Below, piece after piece: positions 17,633 through 27,506 of a stretch of 64,000 nt of DNA. The notes beneath the pieces were generated by a model. That model had not been told where the DNA came from, did no database searches, and worked only from the letters and a program-made list of their open reading frames with translations. The stretch spans positions 62,001 through 126,000 of the forward strand of contig BMPS01000004.1 of assembly GCA_014647715.1 (NCBI GenBank). Direction: 5' to 3'. This stretch comes from Streptomyces cinereus (GTDB lineage: Bacteria > Pseudomonadota > Gammaproteobacteria > Pseudomonadales > Moraxellaceae). Position numbers and translations under genes: made by a program. Within the stretch, counting starts at the first letter, position 1; each line of letters opens with the position of its first letter.

Positions 17633-18526
17633 ATGACCCCCATTTTAGAAAAACTACAAGGCTCTATGGTCGCATTGATTACACCTATGCATAGCAATGG
17701 TGACGTCGATTGGCAATCATTGGCAAATCTCATTGATTGGCAAATTGAGCAAGGTACGGACGTACTGGTATCGGTTGGTACGACCGGTGAATCCGCAACC
17801 TTATCCATGCAAGAGCATGTGGATGTCATTGAATTTACCATGAAGCAAGTGGGTGGTCGTATTCCCGTCATCGCGGGTACCGGCGCTAACAATACAGTTG
17901 AAGCCATTGAGCTGACCCAGCACGCCAAACAGGCGGGCGCTGATGCCGCGCTGCTTGTGGTGCCCTACTACAATAAACCGACCCAAGAAGGGCTATACTT
18001 ACACTATAAAGCCATTGCTGAAGCCGTAGACATTCCCCAAGTGCTATACAACGTACCCGGGCGCACTGTTGTTGATATGCAGCAAGCCACTGTCGAGCGC
18101 TTAGCGGACATCGAAAATATCATCGCGATTAAAGATGCGACCGGTGACGTGGCGCGTGGTGCCAAACTGATTGAAGCAGTAAAAAGTCGCATGATTGTAT
18201 TGTCAGGAGATGATGAAAGCGCGTTAACGCTGATGCGTCATGGAGCAAAAGGTAATATTTCAGTGACCGCTAATGTCGCGCCAAAAATCATGAGCCAAAT
18301 TTTTGGCTTGGCACTCAAAGGTGAGTTTGAACAAGCCGAAGCATTAAACCAAAAAATAGCCCATTTACACCAAGATTTATTTATCGAGTCAAGTCCCATT
18401 CCTGCAAAATATGCCTTATACAAAATGGGTCATATCGAGCAAGGTATCCGTTTACCATTAACTTGGCTTACCCCAGAACACCAACAAGTGATGGATGAAG
18501 CACTTGCCAAAGCAGGTTTATTATGA
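17633..18526 (+). CDS. dapA: 4-hydroxy-tetrahydrodipicolinate synthase
   Basis: A 297-residue TIM-barrel aldolase condensing pyruvate with aspartate semialdehyde, the entry to lysine and meso-diaminopimelate. The pyruvate-binding GTTGES motif, VVPYYNKPTQEG, YNVPGRT and the Schiff-base lysine in IAIKDATGD (Lys 167) are all present. The last four bases overlap the start of the following lipoprotein gene, so translation is probably coupled. The order dapA-lipoprotein-purC equals dapA-bamC-purC of E. coli. Confidence 0.96.
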   Translation: MTPILEKLQGSMVALITPMHSNGDVDWQSLANLIDWQIEQGTDVLVSVGTTGESATLSMQEHVDVIEFTMKQVGGRIPVIAGTGANNTVEAIELTQHAKQAGADAALLVVPYYNKPTQEGLYLHYKAIAEAVDIPQVLYNVPGRTVVDMQQATVERLADIENIIAIKDATGDVARGAKLIEAVKSRMIVLSGDDESALTLMRHGAKGNISVTANVAPKIMSQIFGLALKGEFEQAEALNQKIAHLHQDLFIESSPIPAKYALYKMGHIEQGIRLPLTWLTPEHQQVMDEALAKAGLL

Positions 18527-18822
18527 AAAAAACACGCAGCACCAACCGCAATCGATTCAACGCCCAGCTAGCCCTAGCGATTATTGCCTCTGCTAGCATT
18601 GCTATGACAGGCTGTACTACTTTTAAACGTAAAGTTGGCGACAACTCTTTGGACTATACCAAAACCAAAAAACTTGAACCCATCCAATTGCCGGCAGATG
18701 CACAAACGCTACCTTTTACCCCAGTTTATGCGGTGCCGCAATCGGGTGAAAATACGTTAAAAATTACAAAAGAAGGCAGTAAGCGTTTTGAGCTACCGCG
18801 TCCAATTAGTACCGTAAAATAA
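18523..18822 (+). CDS. BamC-like short lipoprotein
   Basis: A 99-residue lipoprotein: basic N-terminus, hydrophobic core, lipobox AMTGC with Cys at about 31. The mature part resembles only the N-terminal unstructured region of BamC: a VGDNSLDY segment like the BamD-binding region, then LEPIQLPADAQTLPFTPVYAVP, matching BamC's L-x-P-x-G--P rhythm, and a Pro-rich end. The two helix-grip domains of E. coli BamC (344 residues) are missing. The ATGA overlap with dapA and purC downstream support orthology. BamC belongs to the outer-membrane beta-barrel assembly machine; function here is inferred. Confidence 0.7.
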   Translation: MKKTRSTNRNRFNAQLALAIIASASIAMTGCTTFKRKVGDNSLDYTKTKKLEPIQLPADAQTLPFTPVYAVPQSGENTLKITKEGSKRFELPRPISTVK

Positions 18823-18956
18823 AGAGTGGCTGACCGCATCTATGATAGTTTGCAGCTTGTGTTGCTAACCGCGTATCAGCCAATCAATGCAACTGTCATA
18901 AATTAGCTACACTGAGCCAACCTTAGACAATCTTAAACAGCCATTTGGGAATTACC

Positions 18957-19685
18957 ATGCAAAAACTCGATTTACTTTATAAAGGCAAAGCAAAATCAGT
19001 CTTCGAAACTGACAATCCAGATTATCTGATTTTAGAATTTCGTGATGATACCTCTGCGTTCAACGGCGAGCGTATCGAACAGTTAGCGCGTAAAGGCAAA
19101 GTCAATAACCGCTTTAATGCCTTTATCATGCAAAAACTCAGCGAAGCAGGCATCGAAACCCATTTTGAACAGCAATTATCGGATGAAGAAGTGCTGGTCA
19201 AACGCCTAACAATGATTCCCGTCGAGTGTGTGGTGCGTAACTATGCGGCAGGCAGCCTAGTACGTCGCTTAGGATTGCAAGAAGGTCAAGCGTTGACACC
19301 ACCTACCTTTGAATTATTCTATAAAGATGACGGCCTGGGCGACCCAATGGTAAATGATTCGTTAGCGGTATCACTCGGCTGGGCAACGCAAGCACAACTG
19401 GATGAAATGAAAGCCTTAACCTTTAAAGTCAATGACGTGTTATCAAAAATGTTTGATGACGGTGGTTTGATGTTGGTGGATTTCAAACTAGAATTTGGGG
19501 TATTCAAAGACCGTATCGTACTGGGCGATGAGTTCTCGCCAGATGGTTGCCGCGTTTGGGACAAACAAACCAAGAAAAAACTGGATAAAGACCGTTTCCG
19601 TCAAAGCCTAGGTGATGTGGTCGAAGGTTATGAAGAAGTTGCCCAACGTATTGGCGTGTCTTTGGTTGATGAGTCAGATCGATAA
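18957..19685 (+). CDS. purC: SAICAR synthetase (phosphoribosylaminoimidazole-succinocarboxamide synthase)
   Basis: A 242-residue ATP-dependent ligase joining aspartate to CAIR in purine synthesis. The N-terminal [11 protein letters not shown] is the ATP-binding glycine loop. [14 protein letters not shown] and LVDFKLEFG are the two family signatures, and the [11 protein letters not shown] motif is present. I use the ATG at 18957; the frame begins at a TTG four codons earlier. It follows the BamC-like gene, as in E. coli, but 134 bases away. purE, the preceding pathway step, is at 40.7 kb. Confidence 0.96.
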   Translation: MQKLDLLYKGKAKSVFETDNPDYLILEFRDDTSAFNGERIEQLARKGKVNNRFNAFIMQKLSEAGIETHFEQQLSDEEVLVKRLTMIPVECVVRNYAAGSLVRRLGLQEGQALTPPTFELFYKDDGLGDPMVNDSLAVSLGWATQAQLDEMKALTFKVNDVLSKMFDDGGLMLVDFKLEFGVFKDRIVLGDEFSPDGCRVWDKQTKKKLDKDRFRQSLGDVVEGYEEVAQRIGVSLVDESDR

Positions 19686-19776
19686 ATCGGACGCATTCAT
19701 CAAGCTAGCTAATCGCTACAGCGAATCTAATTAAGTCCAATTAAATTTGGATGGCATGTGAAATAGATAAACATCT

Positions 19777-19808
19777 AAAACTGGGGCTTGCTCCAGTTTT
19801 GTGTTTTT
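19777..19808 (+). terminator. Probable terminator after purC
   Basis: aaactgggg and ctccagttt pair with one G-T wobble around a cttg loop; the T tract is interrupted (ttgtgttttt). It lies between purC and the FUSC gene. Confidence 0.55.
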
Positions 19809-19844
19809 AGCAGGTTATTTAAGTTTAAGCTTTTAGCCCTCAAT

Positions 19845-20945
19845 ATGATTAATAAAAGAGCCTCTCATTTGGACAACCCTATCACTCATCAATATATCAA
19901 GCATCCGCTTACCACCTTGACCCAATTCAATCGTAATCCTAGACCTTGGCATATGCCGTTGTTTGTGGCATTTGCGATTAGTTTTCCAGTGATGGTCGGC
20001 GCGTATCTGGGTGATTTGCGCATGGGGCTACTCGCGTCACTCGGTGCGATGGTGATTTTAAACTTACCCTATACTGGGTCGTTATTGTCTCGCATGACCA
20101 CGGTATTGGCGTGTAGTTTTGGGATGGTCGCGTGTTTTGCCGTTGGTTTGGTCGCCCACAACGTACCCATCTTGACAATTCCCTTGATGTTTTTTGTGAC
20201 CTTTTGGTGTACGCTGTTTAGCCGTTATTATAAGTTACCACCGCCTGCTGGGCTGTTTATCATCATGGCTTCAGCGATTGCGCTGTTTATGCCTGCACCT
20301 GTGTCACAAATCCCACAGCTGATTGGCGTGGTGGCATTGGGCGCGTTGTTTGCGGGGATGGTGGCATGTTTTTATGCGTTATTGCTGATTTATAATAAGC
20401 CTGTCTTACCGGTAAACACACCGATGCCCGTGCGAGAGATTTTGGGTGATACGCTCATTGTATCGGCGTTTATCGCTTTATCATTGCTTCTCGCGCTGTG
20501 GCTAGAGATGCCTAAGCCCTATTGGGTGCCGATGAGCTGCTATGTCATCATGCAAGGGATGAATTTTCAAAGCATGTGGATCAAGCAGATACATCGGATT
20601 GTGGGTACGGCGATTGGTATGCTGCTAGCTTGGCTATTGCTATCGGTGCATTTGAGCGATATGGGTGTGGCGCTAGGCATTTTTGGCATGATGTTTTGTA
20701 TTGAGACTTTTGTGGTACGCCATTATGGGGTGGCGGTTATTTTTATCACCCCACTGACCATCTTTTTGGCAGAGTACAGCGCGGTGCAGCCTACCGCAAT
20801 CAGTGAGATTATCGTCACGCGGTTTTGGGATACCGTGCTCGGCTGTCTCATGGGTGTGCTAGGCGGTATTGTCATTTTATCACCGATGGTGAGGCAAAAA
20901 TTACAAGTCATCGTTGATAAAATCGTTGCGAAATTGCCAATTTAG
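19845..20945 (+). CDS. FUSC-family inner-membrane transporter
   Basis: A 366-residue polytopic membrane protein. Two blocks of membrane helices are visible (about residues 30-180 and 205-350) with a short central hydrophilic part, the arrangement of the FUSC/aromatic-acid-exporter group but without the long cytoplasmic domain. The motif MPKPYWVPMSCYVIMQG is the family-typical P-Y-W-V segment, and the RI-GT-IG segment follows (HRIVGTAIGMLLAW). Start at ATG 19845; the frame extends to a TTG at 19788 inside the preceding hairpin. Substrate unknown; relatives export aromatic acids or are listed as multidrug efflux proteins. Confidence 0.78.
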   Translation: MINKRASHLDNPITHQYIKHPLTTLTQFNRNPRPWHMPLFVAFAISFPVMVGAYLGDLRMGLLASLGAMVILNLPYTGSLLSRMTTVLACSFGMVACFAVGLVAHNVPILTIPLMFFVTFWCTLFSRYYKLPPPAGLFIIMASAIALFMPAPVSQIPQLIGVVALGALFAGMVACFYALLLIYNKPVLPVNTPMPVREILGDTLIVSAFIALSLLLALWLEMPKPYWVPMSCYVIMQGMNFQSMWIKQIHRIVGTAIGMLLAWLLLSVHLSDMGVALGIFGMMFCIETFVVRHYGVAVIFITPLTIFLAEYSAVQPTAISEIIVTRFWDTVLGCLMGVLGGIVILSPMVRQKLQVIVDKIVAKLPI

Positions 20946-20964
20946 TTTTTTTATCCAAAAAAAC

Positions 20965-21000
20965 AAAAAAGCCACTCGATAATCTGGGTGGCTTTTTTAT
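20965..21000 (+). terminator. Intrinsic terminator between FUSC gene and serB
   Basis: aaaaaagccac and gtggcttttt form the stem. The A run on the other side makes it usable for serB on the minus strand as well. Confidence 0.85.
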
Positions 21001-21044
21001 AATCTTTAAAACTCATCTTTAACACTAATGCTTAAAACTAACCG

Positions 21045-22046
21045 CTAACATAAATCGCTCAATCCCAAGACAGTCATCACCCCATCGAGTCCTGCGACGG
21101 TTACCGCATAATCTGCTTGGGCGCGCACAATCGGTTTGGCGCGATAGGCAATACCGATATCGGCTAGCCCTAGCATTGGCAAGTCATTAGCGCCATCGCC
21201 GACAGCAACAGTCTCTGACAGCTTAATGCCTAGACGCTGTGCTACGGCTTGCAAAATTTCGGCTTTACGCTTGCCATCTACAATCGCTGAGGTGATTTCA
21301 CCTGTCACTAGATTATCGACGATATCTAGGTCATTGGCATAACTCTCATCCATCCCTAAGCTGTTTTTCACGTATTCGGCAAAATAGTTAAAGCCGCCTG
21401 AGACCAATACCACATAATAACCATGATTTTTTAGTGCGCTAATCAAGCGTTTTGCCCCTGGGCTAAAGGTAATGTGATTGGCAATAATATCTTCGAGCAC
21501 CTCACTTGATAACCCTTTAAGTAAAGCCACACGGCGAGTAAAGCTTTCGGCAAAATCAATTTCCCCGCGCATGGCAGATTCGGTGATCGTATCGACTTGC
21601 TCACCAATCCCGGCTTTTTTTGCCAATTCCACAATCACTTCTTGCTCAATCAACGTTGAATCCATATCAAACAACGCCAGTTTATGCGGGCGCACCAATG
21701 TCGCAAGGGGCATGACATTGACATCTACATGATAGAGGTTGTTGGCGGCGATTTGTTTGACACGGTGCGGTAAGTCGCTGATATCAGTATCTGATTCCAG
21801 CGTCACAATCCAGCGAATCGTCGTCACAGGGCTGGTTTGCTCAGCTTGGGCGCGTGTGTCATTGGCTTGCCAATCAAGCTCATTGACTAAGGTGTCTTGA
21901 TGTAAGAGGCGAATGGCAGGCTGAAGGCTTGCAAGGGTTTGGCTAATTTGGCTCAATAGCCCCAATTCAAACTTGGCAGCGCTTAGGGTAATCGCGTAAC
22001 TATGGGGATAGTGCTGATTAAGTTGATACAAAAAATTCGTCGTCAT
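21045..22046 (-). CDS. serB: Phosphoserine phosphatase
   Basis: A 333-residue HAD-superfamily enzyme that makes serine from phosphoserine. The nucleophile motif FDMDSTLIEQE, motif II LVSGGFNYF, and motif IV GDGANDLPML are intact. The first 120 residues form an ACT-like regulatory region, as in the longer SerB proteins of Moraxellaceae and Pseudomonas. A caaggggt ribosome site precedes the ATG. It is divergent from the Smp-like gene at 22.1 kb, the same arrangement as serB/ytjB in E. coli. Confidence 0.95.
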   Translation of the reverse strand: MTTNFLYQLNQHYPHSYAITLSAAKFELGLLSQISQTLASLQPAIRLLHQDTLVNELDWQANDTRAQAEQTSPVTTIRWIVTLESDTDISDLPHRVKQIAANNLYHVDVNVMPLATLVRPHKLALFDMDSTLIEQEVIVELAKKAGIGEQVDTITESAMRGEIDFAESFTRRVALLKGLSSEVLEDIIANHITFSPGAKRLISALKNHGYYVVLVSGGFNYFAEYVKNSLGMDESYANDLDIVDNLVTGEITSAIVDGKRKAEILQAVAQRLGIKLSETVAVGDGANDLPMLGLADIGIAYRAKPIVRAQADYAVTVAGLDGVMTVLGLSDLC

Positions 22047-22127
22047 GGTAGTTTACCCCTTGTATGCCAAAAAAATAAACATGATAATGTAGCATTTAAT
22101 CGCTCCTAAAGAAAGTTTAATCTACCC

Positions 22128-23510
22128 ATGAATCATCTAGCCCCCCGTCAAGGCAAATTCGCTATTGTGCTCCTTATTAGTTTTTGTTTACATTTTTTGA
22201 TGCTGACTTTTAGTAGTGAAAAATCCCAATACGAGCAGCGTACCCAAAAGGGTGAAAAAATTGTTGAACAGTTAGCCAAAGAAGCCATGGTGGGCATCAC
22301 GAGCCAAGATAGAATTAGCCTGAGCGTCTTGGCAAACCGCTACCAAGTTGATCAAGAAGTCGCCAAGCTTGTCATCAGTGACCAAAACAATCAGCCGCTG
22401 GTGCAAACCGGACAAGCACAAAACGAAGTAGGGCAGGTGATTGACAAATCGATTATCCAAAACAACCAAGTCCTCGGTCACGCCATCATCACCATGAAAG
22501 CGGTCTCCAAAGGCGAGATTGTCAGTAGTCAATGGTTGTTTGTATTAGGGTCAGCAATTTTGCATGGGTTTTTATGGCTGATTTATGGCTACATGGCGCG
22601 CCCAACGCAGGAACAGCTTGCACAATTGGGTGAAAAAGTCCAGCAGCATATCGCGCTTGCCCGTGGCAGCTTAGCGCCCACCAACCCTGCATTGACAGCG
22701 GGTGGTGAATTGCAGTTAGACGAAGACACCTTGTACAATAAAGCAGGGGATAGCAGCTCCACCGCGCAACCTGCCGCCACTGGCAAAACCATCAATGATT
22801 TTTTAAATCGAGAAAAATCAAAATCTGCTAAAGACATTCCCCAAGCCCAGCCCACAGCGACTGAGGCGACTGACAATCTGGCTCAAGAAACGACAGTGAA
22901 CAGCCAAAAACAACCCGAAATTGAATTACAAATTCATTTTTACGACCAGTATCATCTGCTAAAACGGGTGGCACCTGAAGTTGCAAAACCGTATTTTCAA
23001 TTGTGTAATCAGCTATTGATGCGCGCATCAAACAGCTTGTTTAATTCCTCAAACAATGTGTTAAATCGCTATATCAAAGACGTATATATCAAAGACAACT
23101 CGCATTTTAATGCCAAAGGCGCGGTCATTCATCTAGCAGGTAAAGCCGAGCAATTGCCACTGGCAGCGGTGTTGTTGTCAAAATTGTTGATTATCCTCAA
23201 CCAAGTGGTATACGAAAAACACCGTGAGCTATCGCGTTTTGCCTTGCCATTAACCATCGGTACCAGTATCAGTCATCAATTCGATGACGTACAAAAACTG
23301 ATGGCAAACCACGCCAAAGAAGATGGTTTATTGCTCCTATATCCGCTCGATTTGCTTAAAACTTTAGATGGTAAAGTGCAGTTTAAAAACCTGCAACATC
23401 CGACCACTATCACAGAGCGTGAGATGGTTTGGTACAACGGTTTATCAGAAACCTTGATGACCGAACTCATTGACAAACGCGATGATATTTTGACAGCCAC
23501 AGAAAAATAA
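22128..23510 (+). CDS. Smp (AhpA/YtjB)-like membrane protein with long cytoplasmic domain
   Basis: A 460-residue protein. Membrane segments at about 11-28 and 136-156 enclose a periplasmic domain of roughly 105 residues that follows the SMP_2 pattern: VEQLAKEAMVGI, then LSVLANRYQVDQEVAKLVI and a strand QNNQPLVQTGQ. This agrees with its divergent position next to serB. After a Pro/Ala/Thr-rich linker there is a C-terminal domain of about 200 residues (IELQIHFYDQYHLLKRVAPE onward) that E. coli Smp (214 residues) lacks. Its function is unknown to me. Sensor-like topology is suggestive but no kinase, HAMP or GGDEF motif is visible. Confidence 0.6.
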   Translation: MNHLAPRQGKFAIVLLISFCLHFLMLTFSSEKSQYEQRTQKGEKIVEQLAKEAMVGITSQDRISLSVLANRYQVDQEVAKLVISDQNNQPLVQTGQAQNEVGQVIDKSIIQNNQVLGHAIITMKAVSKGEIVSSQWLFVLGSAILHGFLWLIYGYMARPTQEQLAQLGEKVQQHIALARGSLAPTNPALTAGGELQLDEDTLYNKAGDSSSTAQPAATGKTINDFLNREKSKSAKDIPQAQPTATEATDNLAQETTVNSQKQPEIELQIHFYDQYHLLKRVAPEVAKPYFQLCNQLLMRASNSLFNSSNNVLNRYIKDVYIKDNSHFNAKGAVIHLAGKAEQLPLAAVLLSKLLIILNQVVYEKHRELSRFALPLTIGTSISHQFDDVQKLMANHAKEDGLLLLYPLDLLKTLDGKVQFKNLQHPTTITEREMVWYNGLSETLMTELIDKRDDILTATEK

Positions 23511-23619
23511 AAGAATCATGACTATTTTTTCTTTCGCCACTTGACTTGACCGACAAAACCCATTATAAGGCTTTATGAAATTGCAAATTTATCGAATCGA
23601 CCAGCGAAAGGAGCACTAA

Positions 23620-23856
23620 ATGGCTGATCCAGATATTGACGATAGCTTTGAAGATGACAATTTTGATGATGATGATGACGCGCGACTCGTGGATGACGAC
23701 GCATCGGGTCGAAGTCGGGCAAGTAGTCTTGAAAAACGTCGTTTGATTGACAATTTATTGGAAGAAAAGCGTCTAGAGCGCTCACTCAAAGACAGTTTTG
23801 ATGACGATCTTGATGACTTAGACGATGACGACGATTTTGACGATGATGAGTTGTAA
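23620..23856 (+). CDS. Small Asp-rich protein, PA3496-like
   Basis: A 78-residue soluble protein. A basic central helix LEKRRLIDNLLEEKRLERSL resembles the conserved core of the PA3496 family (annotated as putative envelope integrity proteins), which has KRR-I---LEE-RL in the same place. Both ends are runs of Asp (DDNFDDDDDAR and DDLDDLDDDDDF). A good aaagga ribosome site precedes the ATG. It lies 81 bases before a UPF0149 gene. Function unknown; the acidic tails are longer than I recall for the family. Confidence 0.62.
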   Translation: MADPDIDDSFEDDNFDDDDDARLVDDDASGRSRASSLEKRRLIDNLLEEKRLERSLKDSFDDDLDDLDDDDDFDDDEL

Positions 23857-23937
23857 GTCAAGCAAAAGGTTAATACACTAGGTATTAACCTTTCTTTTTT
23901 CAATCCGCTTTTTTGATAGCATACTAGGATAACTACC

Positions 23938-24477
23938 ATGGATTTTGATGATTTAATCGATTTTTTAGACAGTGATGACAATGAATTTGGGCTATCTAGC
24001 ATCGCTACACACGGCTTTTTAACCGCCTCTATTGTCGGCAAATCTTTACACAATTGGCAAACCTATCTTTTTGAAGGGCATGAAAAACAAGTCAAGCCAG
24101 AGGTGCTAGCAGCCATCGTACAGTGGCGTGATGAGCTGCAAGCCATGCTGCAAGATGAGCGTGAAATTGAGCTGCCTTTTGATGTCGAAGAAACTGACTA
24201 TCTCGATATTGAAAACTCAGAAATCAGCGAATGGTCGGTGGGTTTTGTTGATGCCATGTATGCCAGCGATGACGAAGAAGATGATTGGCTTGATGATGAC
24301 GACAGCGAAGAAGATGTGGCAATGCTGACGTTACCGATGATTTTGTTTAGTGGCATTGATGAAGACCAACCGGATATGCAAGAGCTACTCAAAGACCCAG
24401 AAACCATGAGTCAAATGGCACAAGCCATAGAAAAAAACATCGTTGAGTTGTTTTTGTTATTTCATACCAATGACTAA
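23938..24477 (+). CDS. UPF0149 (YecA/YgfB-like) family protein
   Basis: A 179-residue protein of the UPF0149 family, whose members are of uncertain function; Pseudomonas YgfB has been linked to regulation of ampDh3. The N-terminal SIATHGFLTASIVGK is the family's GFL-A segment, and ISEWSVGFVDAMY matches the conserved W--GF--A motif. An Asp/Glu-rich insert (DDEEDDWLDDDDSEED) follows. No SEC-C zinc motif is present at the C-terminus, unlike full-length YecA. It may be co-transcribed with the Asp-rich gene before it. Confidence 0.8.
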   Translation: MDFDDLIDFLDSDDNEFGLSSIATHGFLTASIVGKSLHNWQTYLFEGHEKQVKPEVLAAIVQWRDELQAMLQDEREIELPFDVEETDYLDIENSEISEWSVGFVDAMYASDDEEDDWLDDDDSEEDVAMLTLPMILFSGIDEDQPDMQELLKDPETMSQMAQAIEKNIVELFLLFHTND

Positions 24478-24496
24478 ATGATGGGTCGTAACAAAC

Positions 24497-24526
24497 CAAG
24501 GGCGTATTCAATACGCCCTTTTTATT
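24497..24526. terminator. Terminator between the UPF0149 gene and argG
   Basis: A perfect aagggcgtat/atacgccctt stem with a tca loop and T5 lies between two convergent genes. Confidence 0.85.
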
Positions 24527-24533
24527 TATCGCA

Positions 24534-25937
<1,404 letters not shown>

Positions 25938-26015
25938 TCAACCTATCGAATTATTGTAACATTTTTGTCAACGTGTTTTTCGCCATTTTTTGACAATTAC
26001 CCATAATTTGTCACG

Positions 26016-26047
26016 ATAAAAAAGCCAATCATTTGATTGGCTTTATC
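26016..26047 (-). terminator. Terminator after greA
   Basis: Read on the minus strand, agccaatca/tgattggct forms a stem with an aa-rich loop followed by T6. It separates greA from argG. Confidence 0.82.
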
Positions 26048-26060
26048 GGCTAAATAGCGG

Positions 26061-26537
26061 TTATTGGTACAAGACTTCGACGATTTCGTATTCGACTTCG
26101 CCGCTTGGGGTTTGGATTTTGGCTTCATCGCCTTCTGATTTGCCAATCAGACCGCGCGCGATGGGCGAGTTGATGGAGATTTTATTGGCTTTAAAATCCG
26201 CTTCATCATCACCCACAATTTTATAGCGTTTTTGCTCTTCCGTATCGAGATTTTCAATCACTACCGTAACGCCAAACACCACGCGACCTTCTTGCGGTAG
26301 TTTGAGCGGGTCAATGACTTCAGCCCCGCCCAGTTTGGCTTCGATATCGCGAATACGGGCTTCACAAAATCCTTGCTGCTCACGGGCAGCATGGTACTCA
26401 GCATTTTCTTTTAAATCGCCATGTTCGCGCGCTTCGGCAATCGCCGCGGTAATACGTGGACGGTCAACGGTTTTGAGCTGTTTGAGCTCTTCTTCTAAAG
26501 CCGCGTGACCTTGAGGCGTCATTGGATAACGTTGCAT
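26061..26537 (-). CDS. greA: Transcription elongation factor GreA
   Basis: A 158-residue factor that rescues stalled RNA polymerase by stimulating transcript cleavage. The N-terminal coiled coil has the tip signature [16 protein letters not shown] with the acidic pair needed for activity, and the C-terminal domain ends with the typical [15 protein letters not shown]. In many proteobacteria it lies near carAB, and here carB is upstream with one PAP2 gene in between. A ggaatcccc leader precedes the start. Confidence 0.97.
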   Translation of the reverse strand: MQRYPMTPQGHAALEEELKQLKTVDRPRITAAIAEAREHGDLKENAEYHAAREQQGFCEARIRDIEAKLGGAEVIDPLKLPQEGRVVFGVTVVIENLDTEEQKRYKIVGDDEADFKANKISINSPIARGLIGKSEGDEAKIQTPSGEVEYEIVEVLYQ

Positions 26538-26800
26538 AGGGGATTCCTTTTGTCACAAATAGGGATTCAAACGGCAAGATTGCCAAAGTAACAAGTCACA
26601 AAAAACTGGTCATCAACGCTCGTGATTAACCACTAGCTATTTTGTATAGATGAAAAAAACCATGCTAGACAGGGCTACTGCCTAACAAGGTTCTAGTAAA
26701 AAATTTGCTGTGCTGCTTCAATCACCACAATAACGGTATTTTACTTGATAACGGCTTGTGATGCAAAGCATTCACTCAATTGACTATATGGACTCTGACA

Positions 26801-27352
26801 TTACCAAGCTGAGCTGATGGTAACGCCCACGGCTTTATTTTCATACCAAGGTAAAATAGTGGCATTGTCAAACGGTTGCGTCATCACCAAACCACTGACG
26901 ACACCCAGCGCACAGCCAGCAACCACATCACGGGTATGATGTTTGTCGGCATCCACACGTGACCAGCCCACATAGGCGGCAGGAATCATTGCCATCGAGC
27001 CATAGCGCCAGCCATAGCGTTGACCGATGAAAGTCGCGCCCGCGCAAGAATCACTAGCATGCCCTGACGGAAATGAGTAATCTTCGCCATTGGGACGTTC
27101 GCCCCACGCGGTATCATTGGTGGCGTATTTGAGCGCATAGGTAGCCGCCAAATTGGTTGCCATGGTTTTGCCTAGTTGATAGACGCCTTCTTGGTCATGT
27201 TTGGCAAGTGCCATACCTAAGCCTGCTACTGGGATAGCAATATGCAATATATCGCCCGCTTTTTCGCTATCGCTTTTGGCATATACCGTTGTCGTCGGCG
27301 CTAATACAGCAGCGAGCAGTATGATATTAAAGGTCTTAGAAGGTTGTCTCAT
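26801..27352 (-). CDS. Periplasmic PAP2-family phosphatase
   Basis: A 183-residue protein with a signal peptide (cleavage after VYA, about residue 24) and a type 2 phosphatidic acid phosphatase domain. The motifs ERP, SFPSGHAS and SRVDADKHHTRDVVAG are present with both catalytic His residues and the Asp. The usual Lys seven residues before the RP is replaced by Asn by my alignment. Substrates could be lipid phosphates or undecaprenyl pyrophosphate; nothing distinguishes them. The frame opens at a GTG (27361) but the ATG at 27352 is better spaced from agggtg. Confidence 0.78.
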   Translation of the reverse strand: MRQPSKTFNIILLAAVLAPTTTVYAKSDSEKAGDILHIAIPVAGLGMALAKHDQEGVYQLGKTMATNLAATYALKYATNDTAWGERPNGEDYSFPSGHASDSCAGATFIGQRYGWRYGSMAMIPAAYVGWSRVDADKHHTRDVVAGCALGVVSGLVMTQPFDNATILPWYENKAVGVTISSAW

Positions 27353-27458
27353 GGCATTCACACCCTGATTGTGGTTGGTGGTCGAAACATTGATAAACGT
27401 GGCTGTACTTAGGGCAAACCCAGTCTACACCCTAAACCTTAGGATTATCTTAACCCAT

Positions 27459-27494
27459 AAAAAAATACTGACAGCGCTGGCTATCAGTATTTTA
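27459..27494 (-). terminator. Terminator after carB
   Basis: aatactga and tcagtatt pair around a loop of about 12 bases; read on the minus strand the stem is followed by T7. Confidence 0.8.
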
Positions 27495-27506
27495 GAGTAG
27501 CGGTGG

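Noticed and set aside
23616-24053. Ser/Lys-rich 145-codon frame on the minus strand
   Set aside because: It is the antisense of the Asp-rich coding region; the Ser runs simply mirror gat/gac codons.
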